Shown: positions 1 through 8,686, numbered from the stretch's first letter. The stretch: 64,000 nt of DNA from Micromonospora alfalfae (GCF_022230925.1 NZ_JAKKFH010000003.1:1-64000), one strand, 5' to 3'. The notes: generated by a model not told the origin, from the letters alone. Made by a program: numbers and translations.

Positions 1-47
1 TGTTCACAACTGGTATCGCTCCCAGTGAATCGTCCCATCGGTAATGG

Positions 48-90
48 CGACACCGGGTCGCGGCCGGCGGCCGGCCGCGACCCGGTGTCG
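48..90 (-). terminator. Perfect hairpin terminator of the DUF1996 gene
   Basis: Positions 48-67 and 71-90 are perfect reverse complements (20-bp stem, 3-nt loop), about 22 nt past the stop codon of the minus-strand gene ending at 113. There is no clear U-tract, which is usual for high-GC actinobacterial terminators. Confidence 0.8.
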
Positions 91-112
91 CCCGAACGAC
101 GCGGCCCCGGCG

Positions 113-1873
113 TCAGGAGCAGTTCTTGCCCTTGTTGATGCAGGTGGCGATGCGTTGCATCGTCTGGGCTGAGTTGACGTTGACGAAGTCGTTGTGGTCG
201 GAGAAGGGGTTGTGGTTCTCCTCGGGGAAGGAGTCGAGGGCGTACTGGCCCTTGACCTGCACGTCGCGGGCGATGTCGTAGGCCACTGTGATCCGCAGTT
301 GCGGGATCGCCCGGAAACCCTGTGGGCAGGCGCCGGTGGCCTTGTCGGCGAACGCGACGTGGTTGCGGTGGTTGTCGCTGTCGACGTTCCTGCCGTCCCA
401 GCAGCCGGGGAAGTCGTGGACACGCTGCACCTGACTGCCGGCGGGGCAGATCGGGTACTTGTCGGAGAGCCGGTCGGTGAAGCCCGAGCAGGTCCAGGTG
501 GCGCGGGCGTTGGCCGGGCCACGGCTGGTGGGCTTGGCGTCGCCGGTGAGGGCCCGGAGGAACTTCGGCATCGGCACCACAGTGCTGACGGGGTTGCCGC
601 GGTATTCGATCAGCACCTGCGCCGGGCGGACGATGCCGCCGGTGTTGCCGGGCAGCTCAAGGTTCGGTCCCTGCGGGTCGGGGAGCGCGGCGGCGGTGGT
701 GGGTGCGCTGCTCGGTGCCGCCGGGGTGCTCGGGGCCTGGTCCAGCGTGCAGCCGGCGAGCGCGTCGAGACCCTGCGGGCGGGGGGCCTGCCGCCCGATC
801 GCGGTGGCGATCCGGTCGAGCACGGCGACCCGCTTGGCGCGCAGCGGTCCGAGGATGGCGTTGTCGACGAAGGCCGGGCCGCCCTGGCCACGACTGGTGA
901 CCAGGCGCTCGTTGGCCTCGGAGATCTGCCGGTCGAGGTCGTCGAGGTTGCGGTTCACCTCGGCAAGCGCCCGATCGGGTACGCCGGGCAACCTGTCCCG
1001 CACGGCCGGGCACTGGATGCGTGGATTCGCGGCCTGGGCCGCCTTGACGCTCGCCCGGTGGGCGCTGCCGGGCATCCGGGCGTGCATGTCGTCGTAGCTG
1101 ACGTCACAGTCGACAAGCGAGACCAGGCCAGGCTGGTTACCGCCAGCGGCGGTGATCGTGGTGCTGATCTGCTTGATCATTGCGGCGCGGCGGGCCCGCA
1201 GTGAGTCGATGACCTCCCGGTTGAATGCGGCGTCGATGCGGCCCCGGCTGGCGGTCATCCGGTGGTTCGCGGCGGCCTGCTGGCGATCCAACTCGGCCAG
1301 CAGGCGGTCGACGGTGCCGCGAGCCCCGGTGGGGACGGCGCGCAGCCGTTTGCCGACCGAGGGGCAGACGACCATGGGTTGGGTCTGGGCGAGGGCCTGC
1401 TGGAGCTGCTTGCCGCCGCGGACGGTCTTGTCGATGCGCACCACCGGCCAGAAGTAGGACGACTTGTCGCCGTTGCGGCAGGTGGTGCCGGAGGCGTCCA
1501 GATCGGCGTCGGAGGAGTTCGCGGTGATGGCCAGGTTGCCGACGAAGTCGTGGACGTGTTCGGCGCCGTTGCGGATGCCGGGCTGGGCCACCGGATTGTC
1601 CGGGCTGAACTTGCCGTTGCCGTTCGTGCCGCAGTCGACGGTGAACCTGCCGGTCGACGCACCGGCGGCCGGCCTCGGGTTCTGCACGTTCGGCGGCACG
1701 TTCTCGATCGACACGAACTGGTCCAGGCTGGTGGCGGCATCCGCGGTGCCCTTGCCGCCACCGGAGACGAAGGTGGCGGTGAGCGCGCCGGTGGCCGCCA
1801 GCACGAGCGCGGCCATGGCGAGTCGGGCCGGCCGGGTCTGGCCCAGTGCGGTCCCGTTCTTTCTGCGGTTCAT
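113..1873 (-). CDS. Secreted DUF1996-domain protein with a duplicated helical insertion
   Basis: 586 aa. The ATG at 1873 is chosen because GAGGAG lies 5 nt upstream; an in-frame start at 1936 has no such site. A hydrophobic segment at about residues 17-36 looks like a signal peptide. The signature of DUF1996 secreted proteins is visible as HVHDFVGN (about 106-113) and again as RVHDFPGCWDGRN near the C-terminus, with several cysteines. The two halves of the domain are separated by about 230 residues that contain two copies (170-242 and 288-360) of a predicted helical repeat, then a Pro/Ala/Ser-rich stretch (380-400). DUF1996 proteins are often found beside polysaccharide-active enzymes, but their activity is not known to me. 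It is transcribed divergently from the FnIII-CBM2/GH53 pair. Confidence 0.8.
   Translation of the reverse strand: MNRRKNGTALGQTRPARLAMAALVLAATGALTATFVSGGGKGTADAATSLDQFVSIENVPPNVQNPRPAAGASTGRFTVDCGTNGNGKFSPDNPVAQPGIRNGAEHVHDFVGNLAITANSSDADLDASGTTCRNGDKSSYFWPVVRIDKTVRGGKQLQQALAQTQPMVVCPSVGKRLRAVPTGARGTVDRLLAELDRQQAAANHRMTASRGRIDAAFNREVIDSLRARRAAMIKQISTTITAAGGNQPGLVSLVDCDVSYDDMHARMPGSAHRASVKAAQAANPRIQCPAVRDRLPGVPDRALAEVNRNLDDLDRQISEANERLVTSRGQGGPAFVDNAILGPLRAKRVAVLDRIATAIGRQAPRPQGLDALAGCTLDQAPSTPAAPSSAPTTAAALPDPQGPNLELPGNTGGIVRPAQVLIEYRGNPVSTVVPMPKFLRALTGDAKPTSRGPANARATWTCSGFTDRLSDKYPICPAGSQVQRVHDFPGCWDGRNVDSDNHRNHVAFADKATGACPQGFRAIPQLRITVAYDIARDVQVKGQYALDSFPEENHNPFSDHNDFVNVNSAQTMQRIATCINKGKNCS
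794..1366 (-). repeat. Two internal protein repeats in the DUF1996 protein
   Basis: Residues 170-242 (1148-1366) and 288-360 (794-1012) share the pattern C-P-x-V-x2-R-L-x2-V-P, then L-D-R-Q, then S-R-G, then A-F, then L-R-A-x-R, at matching spacing. This is a tandem duplication of a roughly 73-residue charged helical unit. Confidence 0.75.
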
Positions 1874-2067
1874 CGGAATCTCCTCAAAGCCGGAAAGGGC
1901 TCCGGTGCTGTGCTGTCTCCCCTCGGTACGGGCCAACGGGCGGTCAACGGTCAGCGGTCACCGGGCACGTCACGGTTCGGTAAGAAGTCGGGCATGAGCC
2001 GCGCCGATCAGTGGCCGAGGCGTGAGACGCGTTGGCGATCATCGATGCCTTGCTGCATCGTCGACCT

Positions 2068-3252
2068 ATGACAGGCGTTCGCTCGTCTTCGCTGTTCCGC
2101 CGTCTGCGGCCGGGCCTGCTGGCCGCCGTCGTGCTGTCGACGGCGGTGCTCGGCGCCGCTCTGAGCGCCGCACCGGCGGCCGACGCCGGCACCGTGACGC
2201 CCGCCGCGTACCCAGAGGTCGCCCCGGCGCCCGCTGGGGCCGCGGTGTCCGTCGCAGCGCCGGCCGGGACCGCCCCGCCAACGCCGACGCCGACAGCGCC
2301 GTCCAGTACGCCGAGCACCGCGCCCGTCCCGCCGAGCCCGCCCACGAACCTGACCGCCAGCGAGGTCCGGACCGGGTCGATCACCCTCACCTGGACGGCC
2401 GCCACGTCCAGCTGCTGCGCCATCACCGGCTACGACATCACGTACTACCAGGAGTTTGGCGACGTCATCTTCAGCGCTACCGCCGGCGCGGTCACCACCA
2501 CCACGATCACCACCCACGTTGGGCCGGGCATGCAGCTCTCGTTCCGAATGATCGCCCGGGACAGCCTCGGGCAACGCTCGAACTGGTCGGACATGCTGAC
2601 CGTGGTCACACCGGTGACGGACACCGGCCCGGACACCACCCCGCCGAGCGCGCCGCAGAGCCTGACCGCCGGCGAGGTGACCGCCTCGACGGCCACGTTG
2701 TCCTGGTCACCGTCGACGGACAACGTCGGCGTGCTCGGGTATGACGTCTACCGGTTCGACGGCTGGTTCATCTCCAGGCTGATCGCCACTGTGCCGGGTA
2801 CGACGTACACGACGTCGCTACCTGCGTCGACACCGCAGCGCAACCTCTACTACGTGCGGGCCCGGGACGCGGTGGGCAACGTGTCGATCGCGTCCAACAC
2901 TGTCGAGTTGCCCACGACGCCCCCGCCGCCCTCCACCTGCCGGGTGACCTACCGCAACCAGTCCGAGTGGCCTGGCGGTTTCGTGGCCTCGGCGACGGTC
3001 CACAACGCCGGGACGGCGCCGGTCGACGGCTGGACCGTGACCTTCAGCTTCCCCGGCGACCAGCAGGTCACCTCGGGGTGGAACGCCACGATCGGCCAGA
3101 CCGGTGCCACCGTGACCGCCCGTAACGTCGACTGGAACCGTGTCCTCGCGCCGGACGGCTCGGCGACCTTCGGCATCCAGGGCCGGTGGGGTGTCAGCGA
3201 CGCGCCGCCGACCGGTTTCTCTCTGAACGGCACCCCCTGCACAGTGGGCTGA
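2068..3252 (+). CDS. Secreted FnIII-FnIII-CBM2 protein without a catalytic domain
   Basis: 394 aa from the ATG at 2068. Upstream in-frame starts exist and no strong ribosome site is visible, so the start is uncertain. Signal peptide about 10-40, then a Pro/Ala/Thr-rich linker (about 45-90), two fibronectin type III domains (about 90-190 and 198-282) and a C-terminal CBM2 (about 293-394), recognised from C-R-V-T-Y near its start, W-x-V-x-F, S-G-W-N-A and the closing Cys. No hydrolase motif is present, so it probably binds cellulose or another polysaccharide rather than cutting it. The GH53 gene begins 9 nt after its stop and the GH53 ribosome site overlaps that stop, so the two are likely co-translated. 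Confidence 0.85.
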   Translation: MTGVRSSSLFRRLRPGLLAAVVLSTAVLGAALSAAPAADAGTVTPAAYPEVAPAPAGAAVSVAAPAGTAPPTPTPTAPSSTPSTAPVPPSPPTNLTASEVRTGSITLTWTAATSSCCAITGYDITYYQEFGDVIFSATAGAVTTTTITTHVGPGMQLSFRMIARDSLGQRSNWSDMLTVVTPVTDTGPDTTPPSAPQSLTAGEVTASTATLSWSPSTDNVGVLGYDVYRFDGWFISRLIATVPGTTYTTSLPASTPQRNLYYVRARDAVGNVSIASNTVELPTTPPPPSTCRVTYRNQSEWPGGFVASATVHNAGTAPVDGWTVTFSFPGDQQVTSGWNATIGQTGATVTARNVDWNRVLAPDGSATFGIQGRWGVSDAPPTGFSLNGTPCTVG

Positions 3253-3261
3253 AGGAGTCTC

Positions 3262-4401
3262 GTGGACACCCAACCGGTCACCCCCCACCGCCGCCCCAGG
3301 GCCCTGCTCGGGGCCGTCACGGCCGGCATCCTCGTCGTCGCCACCACGCTCGGCGGCACGCCCGCACCCGTCTCCGCCGCGAACACGCTCACCATGCGCG
3401 GCGCCGACGTTTCCTCGTTGCAGCGCAGCCTGGACCTGGGTGCCAGGTACTACGACGCCGGCGGGGTCGCCCGAGACCCGCTGGACATCCTGAAGTCCGT
3501 CGGCGTCAACTACATCCGACTGCGCGTCTGGAACAACCCCATCAGCGGCTACAACAACAAGAGCGCGGTGTTGGGCCAGGCGAGGGCGGCCAGGGCGAAG
3601 GGCCTCAAGGTGCTCGTCGACTTCCACTACTCCGACACCTGGGCCGACCCGGGCAAGCAGTACAAGCCGGCCACCTGGGCCGGCCACAGCCTGAGCCAAC
3701 TGCGTACCGACGTCTACACCTTCACCTACGACGTCTGCTCAAGCCTGCGGGGGCAGGGCACCCCACCGGACAGTGTGCAGATCGGCAACGAGATCAACGT
3801 GGGGATGCTGTGGAACGAGGGCAAGGTCGTCAACAACGACTTCGCCCCGCTGGCCGGCCTGCTGAAGCAGGGCTACAACGCCACAAAGGCCTGCGGCAGC
3901 GGCATTCCGGTGATGATCCATACCGCAAACGCCGACAGCAACGCCAACGCCCGGTGGTTCTACGACGGCATCCGCGCCCAGGGTGTGCAGTGGGACATCA
4001 CCGCCCAGTCGTACTACTGCATGTGGCACGGCAGTCTGGCGAACCTCTACAACAACATCGTCGATCTGCGCGGGCGCTACGGCAAGCCGGTGGTGATCGC
4101 GGAGACCGCGTACCCCTTCACCCGCAACAACGCGGACAGCGAGCCGAACGCCATCGGCGACGCGACCTGCGACGGCATCAGCGCGACCTGGGCCGGTCAG
4201 GCCCAGGAGTTCGACTGGGTGCAGAACACCGCCCGCAACGCGGGTGCCATCGGTGTCTTCTACTGGGAACCGACCTGGTACGCCGTCCGCGGCAACGGCT
4301 GGGACCCGGCCAACATCAACGGCACCGGAAACCAGTGGGACAACATGGCCGTCTTCGACTGGTCCGGGCGGGTGAACCCGGGCGTGCGCTGGACGCCCTG
4401 A
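3262..4401 (+). CDS. GH53 endo-beta-1,4-galactanase, secreted
   Basis: 379 aa, GTG start with GAAGGAG directly upstream, overlapping the stop of the preceding gene. Signal peptide about 12-40. The single domain matches GH53 arabinogalactan endo-beta-1,4-galactanases: MRGADVSSL at the mature N-terminus, VDFHYSDTWADP (119-130), the acid/base glutamate in GNEIN (E177) and the nucleophile in AETAYPF (E281). The family cuts beta-1,4-galactan in type I arabinogalactan and pectin side chains. It has no binding module of its own; the CBM2 protein encoded just upstream may supply substrate binding (inference). Confidence 0.92.
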   Translation: MDTQPVTPHRRPRALLGAVTAGILVVATTLGGTPAPVSAANTLTMRGADVSSLQRSLDLGARYYDAGGVARDPLDILKSVGVNYIRLRVWNNPISGYNNKSAVLGQARAARAKGLKVLVDFHYSDTWADPGKQYKPATWAGHSLSQLRTDVYTFTYDVCSSLRGQGTPPDSVQIGNEINVGMLWNEGKVVNNDFAPLAGLLKQGYNATKACGSGIPVMIHTANADSNANARWFYDGIRAQGVQWDITAQSYYCMWHGSLANLYNNIVDLRGRYGKPVVIAETAYPFTRNNADSEPNAIGDATCDGISATWAGQAQEFDWVQNTARNAGAIGVFYWEPTWYAVRGNGWDPANINGTGNQWDNMAVFDWSGRVNPGVRWTP

Positions 4402-4459
4402 CCCTGCGCCGGACGCGCGGCGACGGTTCCTGGCCTCTGCCACTACCGCTCGGGCAGCA

Positions 4460-4716
4460 ATGGAAGAACTCCTGAGATTCCTCCACGCCCGGTACGAGGC
4501 GGGCTGCCACGCCTACGTCGACGTGTTTCACCGCTTCGGGAGCGAAGCTCTCCTCGACAGCCAGTGCCGATGCTCGACCTGGTCGACATGCTGGCGCGGG
4601 AGTACGAGGCGATGGGCCACGGCGACGAGCGCTTCGCTGGTCTCGCGTATGCGCTCCGAGTGCTCGTGCAGTCGTACAACGAGCACCCCGACTACCGCAA
4701 GGAGTGGCGCCTCTAG
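4460..4716 (+). pseudogene. Remnant of a DUF6221-family small protein (frameshifted)
   Basis: The first frame from 4460 reads MEELLRFLHARYEA, the usual N-terminus of actinobacterial DUF6221 proteins. After that it reads as noise and runs on, overlapping the antisense PAS-GAF gene. The +1 frame from about 4561 reads LDLVDMLAREYEA and closes with HPDYRKEWRL and TAG at 4716, the typical DUF6221 C-terminus. The middle of the domain is missing. I read this as a decayed gene with an internal deletion and frameshift; a sequencing indel cannot explain the missing middle. Confidence 0.6.
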
Positions 4717-4741
4717 CTGCCCAGCAGGCGTCCGGGAGCCG

Positions 4742-6037
4742 TCAGCGGTTGAGGTAGGCGTTCAGGCCACCGAGTTCCTCGCTGGCGATGAATACCGACC
4801 GCACGTTGAGGATGGCCTCTTCGACGTGGGCGGGGCAGCCCCACGCAGCGTCACCCCACGAATCGGCGACCTTGACCTCGGCTGGCGCGGTGCACCCCGC
4901 GGCACCGCCGAGCTGGCAGTGCTCGGGGTGCGGCGTGGCGGCCTGCGCGGCCGCGGCGGCACGCATCTGGGTGGCGAGTGCCGCGGCGGCGGCGGCGCGC
5001 TGCTCAGCCTCGGCGCGCAGTTCCCGCTCCACGCGCAGCACCTTGGCCAGCTCGTCATTTGCCGACTTGGCGCGTGCCTCGGCGGCGAGCTTCGCCTGCT
5101 CGATGTGGTGGCGTTCGATGGCCAGGGCCGCGGTGCCGGCGAAGAGCCGGGTGAGGGCGAGGTCGGTGTCCTGCGGGACGCGCGGCGTGCGGTGATACAT
5201 CGCGAAGGTGCCCAACAGGCCGCCGTCGCGGGCCAGGATCGGCGTGGACCAGCAGGCCGCCAACCCGGCCTGGCCGGCCAGGCCCCGGAAGTCGTCCCAG
5301 AACGGATCGGTGGCGATGTCGGTGACGATGACTGGTTCCCGCCGGTGGGCGGCGGTGCCGCACGAACCGACACCTTCGCCGGTCGCGATGCCGTCGATGG
5401 CCTGGTTGTAGAAGTCGGGCAGGCTCGGCGCGGCGCCGTGGCGCAGGTGCCGGGCGTCGGGATCGGCGAGCAGGACGGAGACGAGCACCTCCTGCGGTGC
5501 GAGGTTCTCGATACAGCGGGCCATCCCGTCGAGCACCTCGGTCAGGGGCGCCTGGCGGGCGATCTGCTCCAGCAGGGCACGGTGTTCGGCCATCAACCGT
5601 TGGGCGTGCTTGACCTGCGTCGTCTCCACGCCGAGCACACGGATCCCGGTCACGTTGCCGTCGGCGTCCCGACGCGGCTCGTAGGTGAAGTCGAAGAACG
5701 CCTCCCGCGCCTGCGGGCCGTTGCCCAGCTCGACCCGGACGTCACGGCCGGTGTAGGGCTCACCCGTGCGGAAAACCTGGTCCAGGAGCGCGATGAATCC
5801 CTGACCGGCCAGTTCGGGCATCAGCTCGGCGATGGCCACCCCGACCCGGGCCCGCTCCTCGCCGATGGTGGCGAAGAACGCCGGGTTCGCCGTCTCCACC
5901 AGGTGCGATGGCCCCGCCAGAGACGCGAAGACGGCGATGGACTGCCCGAACAACGCGCGCAGGTCCTCCTCCGCTGCTTGCTCGGCAGCCGCCGAACCCG
6001 CAACAGCAGTAGACCGTTGGCCTGGTACTGCGGTCAT
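4742..6037 (-). CDS. PAS-GAF sensory protein with a Cys/His-bearing C-terminus
   Basis: 431 aa, ATG at 6037 with GAGAGGCGAAG upstream. A longer in-frame extension exists but its first 43 residues are not domain-like. Domains: PAS (about 20-135, with VFRTGEPY and FDFTYEPRRDADG), GAF (about 150-310, with GSCGTAAHRREPVIVTDIA), and an Ala/Glu-rich coiled coil (about 310-360). The C-terminal 65 residues contain H-P-E-H-C, G-C and G-C-P-A-H, which could bind metal. No kinase, PP2C, GGDEF or ANTAR output domain is present, so its partner is unknown. The PAS region resembles those of actinobacterial PAS/GAF phosphatases. Role in signal sensing is inferred from the domains only. Confidence 0.75.
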   Translation of the reverse strand: MTAVPGQRSTAVAGSAAAEQAAEEDLRALFGQSIAVFASLAGPSHLVETANPAFFATIGEERARVGVAIAELMPELAGQGFIALLDQVFRTGEPYTGRDVRVELGNGPQAREAFFDFTYEPRRDADGNVTGIRVLGVETTQVKHAQRLMAEHRALLEQIARQAPLTEVLDGMARCIENLAPQEVLVSVLLADPDARHLRHGAAPSLPDFYNQAIDGIATGEGVGSCGTAAHRREPVIVTDIATDPFWDDFRGLAGQAGLAACWSTPILARDGGLLGTFAMYHRTPRVPQDTDLALTRLFAGTAALAIERHHIEQAKLAAEARAKSANDELAKVLRVERELRAEAEQRAAAAAALATQMRAAAAAQAATPHPEHCQLGGAAGCTAPAEVKVADSWGDAAWGCPAHVEEAILNVRSVFIASEELGGLNAYLNR

Positions 6038-6253
6038 GGTGTGGCTTCGCCTCTCGTCTGCGGATACGGGAACGCCGGTGGTGCCACCCGGGCGGTGAGG
6101 GTGGCCGTGCTGCGGAGGTGCTTGGCCGAGGCCACCGCCGGTGCAGCGTACCCATCTGCCCGACACTCAGGTCCTACCCACCAACCAGGCACCGCAACCC
6201 GGCACTCGAACGGCCACGAGAGCCAGCGAACCTGGTCCGGCCGGCCGTGTTCA

Positions 6254-6715
6254 TCAGCCCAGCTGAGGTGTGTGCTCTGTCGGGGCGGGCTGGGGTTGCT
6301 GTTGCCAGGGATCATTGGAGGCGCCGGCGGCGAGGTGTTTTTCGTAGCTGGCCACTTTGCCGTTGATGAGTCCGAGGGTGTCGTGCAGCTGCGTGAGCTG
6401 CTCGCTGATGTGGAGCTGGTGTTCGCGAAGCAACGCGAGCCGCTCGGCCTCGTTGCCGCTGCCCTCGCGTACGAGCTGGGCCAGGCGGCTGATGGTGGTG
6501 AGCGGCATCCCGGAGGCACGGAACTTCACGCAGTTTGCCAGCCACTCGACGTCCCAGGCGCTGTAGACGCGCCTGCCGGACCCGTCGCGCCGCACCTCGC
6601 TGGCCAACAAGCCCTCACGCTCGTAGAGCCGCAGGGTGTGCACGCTCAACCCGGTGCGCTGCGCCACCTGCCCGATGCTCAGGCCGCTGTCCGCCATGGC
6701 GTCGACCGTAGCCAT
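6254..6715 (-). CDS. MerR-family transcriptional regulator
   Basis: 153 aa from the ATG at 6715; an ATG at 6697 is equally possible, and neither has a clear ribosome site. The N-terminal winged helix-turn-helix is typical: LSIGQVAQRTGLSVHTLRLYEREGL, then a GSGRRVYSAWDVEWL segment. A coiled-coil dimerisation helix (about 85-130) follows and the tail is Gln/Pro-rich. No cysteine cluster for metal or redox sensing is visible; the single Cys lies in NCVKF. It is divergent from the short-chain dehydrogenase, with a MerR-type operator between them, so it very likely controls that gene and itself. Confidence 0.9.
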   Translation of the reverse strand: MATVDAMADSGLSIGQVAQRTGLSVHTLRLYEREGLLASEVRRDGSGRRVYSAWDVEWLANCVKFRASGMPLTTISRLAQLVREGSGNEAERLALLREHQLHISEQLTQLHDTLGLINGKVASYEKHLAAGASNDPWQQQPQPAPTEHTPQLG

Positions 6716-6745
6716 TGACCTAGACCTCGGTCTAGCACCTAGCGT
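6715..6745 (+). promoter_or_regulatory. MerR-type promoter/operator with 19-bp spacer for the SDR gene
   Basis: TTGACC (6715-6720) and TAGCGT (6740-6745) are 19 bp apart. The spacer region holds the palindrome CTAGACC-TC-GGTCTAG (6720-6735). A 19-bp spacer with a central dyad is the known signature of promoters that MerR proteins activate by untwisting DNA. The expected transcription start falls at 6752-6753, on the A of the SDR start codon. Confidence 0.8.
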
Positions 6746-6752
6746 CCGCGAC

Positions 6753-7670
6753 ATGAGCAGAGACACGACCCACACCAGGTTCGGTGCCCACAGTACGGCC
6801 GGAGACGTCCTCGCCGGGCTCGACCTCACCGGAAAGACCGCCCTCGTCACAGGCGGCTACTCCGGTCTCGGTCTCGCCACGACCCGCGCGCTCGCCCGAG
6901 CCGGGGCTCGGGTCGTCGTCCCAGCTCTCCGTCCGGATGCAGCGCGGCAGGCACTCGCCGACGTAGCCGGGGTCGAGGTCGACCAGCTCGATCTCGCCGA
7001 CCTCACCTCCGTCCGCGCCTTCGCCGTACGGTTCCTCCGCAGCCACCCCGCGCTCGACATCCTGATCGCGAATGCCGGCATCATGGCCTGCCCGGAAACC
7101 CGGGTTGGACCCGGCTGGGAAGGGCACTTCGCGGTCAACCACCTCGGCCACTACGCGCTGACGAACCTGTTGTGGCCCGCGCTCACCGCCCCCGACACGG
7201 CTCGCGTCGTCTCGGTGGCCTCCGGGCGCAACCCGGCGTGGCGTATCCGGTGGGACGACGTGCAGTTCCAGCGCGGGTACGACAAGTGGGAGGCGTACAC
7301 CCAGTCCAAGCTCGCGAACATCCTGTTCGCCCGCCACCTCGACCTGCTCGGCAGGCCGCACCGCGTCCGTGCCTTCTCCACAAACCCTGGCTGGATCCTC
7401 ACTCCCCTGCAACGGCACCTCGCAGCCGAGGAGATGGTCGCCGCCGGCTGGATCGACGCTGAAGGCGCTCCCACGCCGGGCCTGTTCAAGACCGTCGAGC
7501 AAGGCGCGGCGACCCAGGTCTGGGCCGCCACGTCACCCCAGCTCGACGCGAACGGCGGCGACTACTGCGTGGACTGCCGCATCACCGACGGCAGCCCCAC
7601 GGACAGGGGCGAGGCGGCCCGCCTCTGGGCGCTCTCGGCCGACCTGACCGGCCTCGATCTCCTCCGGTGA
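6753..7670 (+). CDS. Short-chain dehydrogenase/reductase, probably leaderless
   Basis: 305 aa from ATG 6753. Classical SDR features: the cofactor-binding TGGYSGLG (about 28-35), NAGIMA (about 108-113), a serine in SVAS and the catalytic Y-x3-K in YTQSK, followed by NPGWILT. The layout resembles the retinol dehydrogenase/light-dependent protochlorophyllide reductase branch (FAVNHLGHYALTNLL). The substrate cannot be predicted. Promoter geometry puts the transcription start on the start codon, so the mRNA is probably leaderless and the gene MerR-controlled. Upstream in-frame starts lie inside the MerR gene and are rejected. Confidence 0.9.
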   Translation: MSRDTTHTRFGAHSTAGDVLAGLDLTGKTALVTGGYSGLGLATTRALARAGARVVVPALRPDAARQALADVAGVEVDQLDLADLTSVRAFAVRFLRSHPALDILIANAGIMACPETRVGPGWEGHFAVNHLGHYALTNLLWPALTAPDTARVVSVASGRNPAWRIRWDDVQFQRGYDKWEAYTQSKLANILFARHLDLLGRPHRVRAFSTNPGWILTPLQRHLAAEEMVAAGWIDAEGAPTPGLFKTVEQGAATQVWAATSPQLDANGGDYCVDCRITDGSPTDRGEAARLWALSADLTGLDLLR

Positions 7671-7689
7671 GTCAGAGCGCAGTCGGAGG

Positions 7690-8553
7690 TCAGATCAGGG
7701 CTGCGGCGAGGGCGCGGAACGCGTCGGCGGGGAACGACGTGTCGTCGCCGCCGTTGAGCACCTGGATCGCCACCTCGTCCGCGCCGGCCTGGTAGTGCTT
7801 CTCCAACCCGGCCACCACATCCTCGACGCTGCCCCACGGGATCAGGGCGTCGACGAGGCGGTCACTGCCGCCGGCGGCGAAGTCCTCGTCGGTCCAGCCG
7901 AATCGCCGCAGGTTGTTGGTGTAGTTCGGCAGCGCGAGGTACCCGCTCGTGTACTGGCGGGCGGTGGCACGCGCGGTGGTGGGGTCCGCGTCGAGAACCA
8001 CAGCGACCTCGGGGGCGAGCAGCCGGTCGGGCCCGATTGCCGCCCGCGCTGCGGCGGTGTGCTCGGCTGGGACGAAGTACGGGTGCGCCCCGGTCGAGCG
8101 GTCGCGGGAGAGTTCGAGCATCCGCGGGCCCAGTGCCGCCAGGATGCGCCGCTCGGGCGAAAGCCCGGCCGCGTCGAGGCCGTCGAGGTACTGCACCATC
8201 CGTGAGTACGGCTTGCGATAGTCGGTGCCGCCGCTCTCCACCACCACCGCGTGGCTGGCGCCGAGACCGAGCAGGAACCGGCCGGGATGCGCCTGCTCCG
8301 CGTCCTTGGCGAACGCCGCCGCCTCGGGAGGCGACGAGTGCCAGATGCTGACGATCCCGGTAGCGACCCCGATGCGCGTGGTCCCGTCCAGGATCTCCCG
8401 GAAGCGGGGAGCGACGTTCTCGCCGAAACCACCGGAGAACCAGATTCGTGAGTAGCCCAGGTCCTCCAACTCGGTCGCGGCGTCGATGGCCGCGCCCTGA
8501 CTCTCGCTAGCAAGGAAGAACGGTTGCCATACGCTGACGAGTCGTTGTGCCAT
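7690..8553 (-). CDS. LLM-class F420-dependent oxidoreductase
   Basis: 287 aa. Luciferase-like monooxygenase fold of the F420-dependent branch: it begins with a beta strand leading to WQPFFLASESQGAA, then DLGYSRIWFSGG, VATGIVSIWHSSP, GRFLLGLGASHA (a common motif of TIGR03620-type proteins) and VVLDADPTTAR. Such enzymes use coenzyme F420 (or FMN) to reduce or oxidise varied substrates. The substrate is unknown. It converges with the SDR gene, with 19 nt between stops. Confidence 0.85.
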   Translation of the reverse strand: MAQRLVSVWQPFFLASESQGAAIDAATELEDLGYSRIWFSGGFGENVAPRFREILDGTTRIGVATGIVSIWHSSPPEAAAFAKDAEQAHPGRFLLGLGASHAVVVESGGTDYRKPYSRMVQYLDGLDAAGLSPERRILAALGPRMLELSRDRSTGAHPYFVPAEHTAAARAAIGPDRLLAPEVAVVLDADPTTARATARQYTSGYLALPNYTNNLRRFGWTDEDFAAGGSDRLVDALIPWGSVEDVVAGLEKHYQAGADEVAIQVLNGGDDTSFPADAFRALAAALI

Positions 8554-8686
8554 AGCGCAACCCTACGACCCATCAACCGCCGACCGTGTCAGCTAGCGCT
8601 TCCAAGCCCGATGTGAACGGGCCGACAGGGCCGCCGGCAGAGTCTGTGGGGTCAAGCGCCGAGCCGGTCCACGGTAGCCTCGCGGC

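Noticed and set aside
4460..6718. A 752-codon open frame on the plus strand
   Set aside because: Only its first 14 codons resemble a protein (DUF6221); the rest lies antisense to the PAS-GAF and MerR genes, whose domains are clear.
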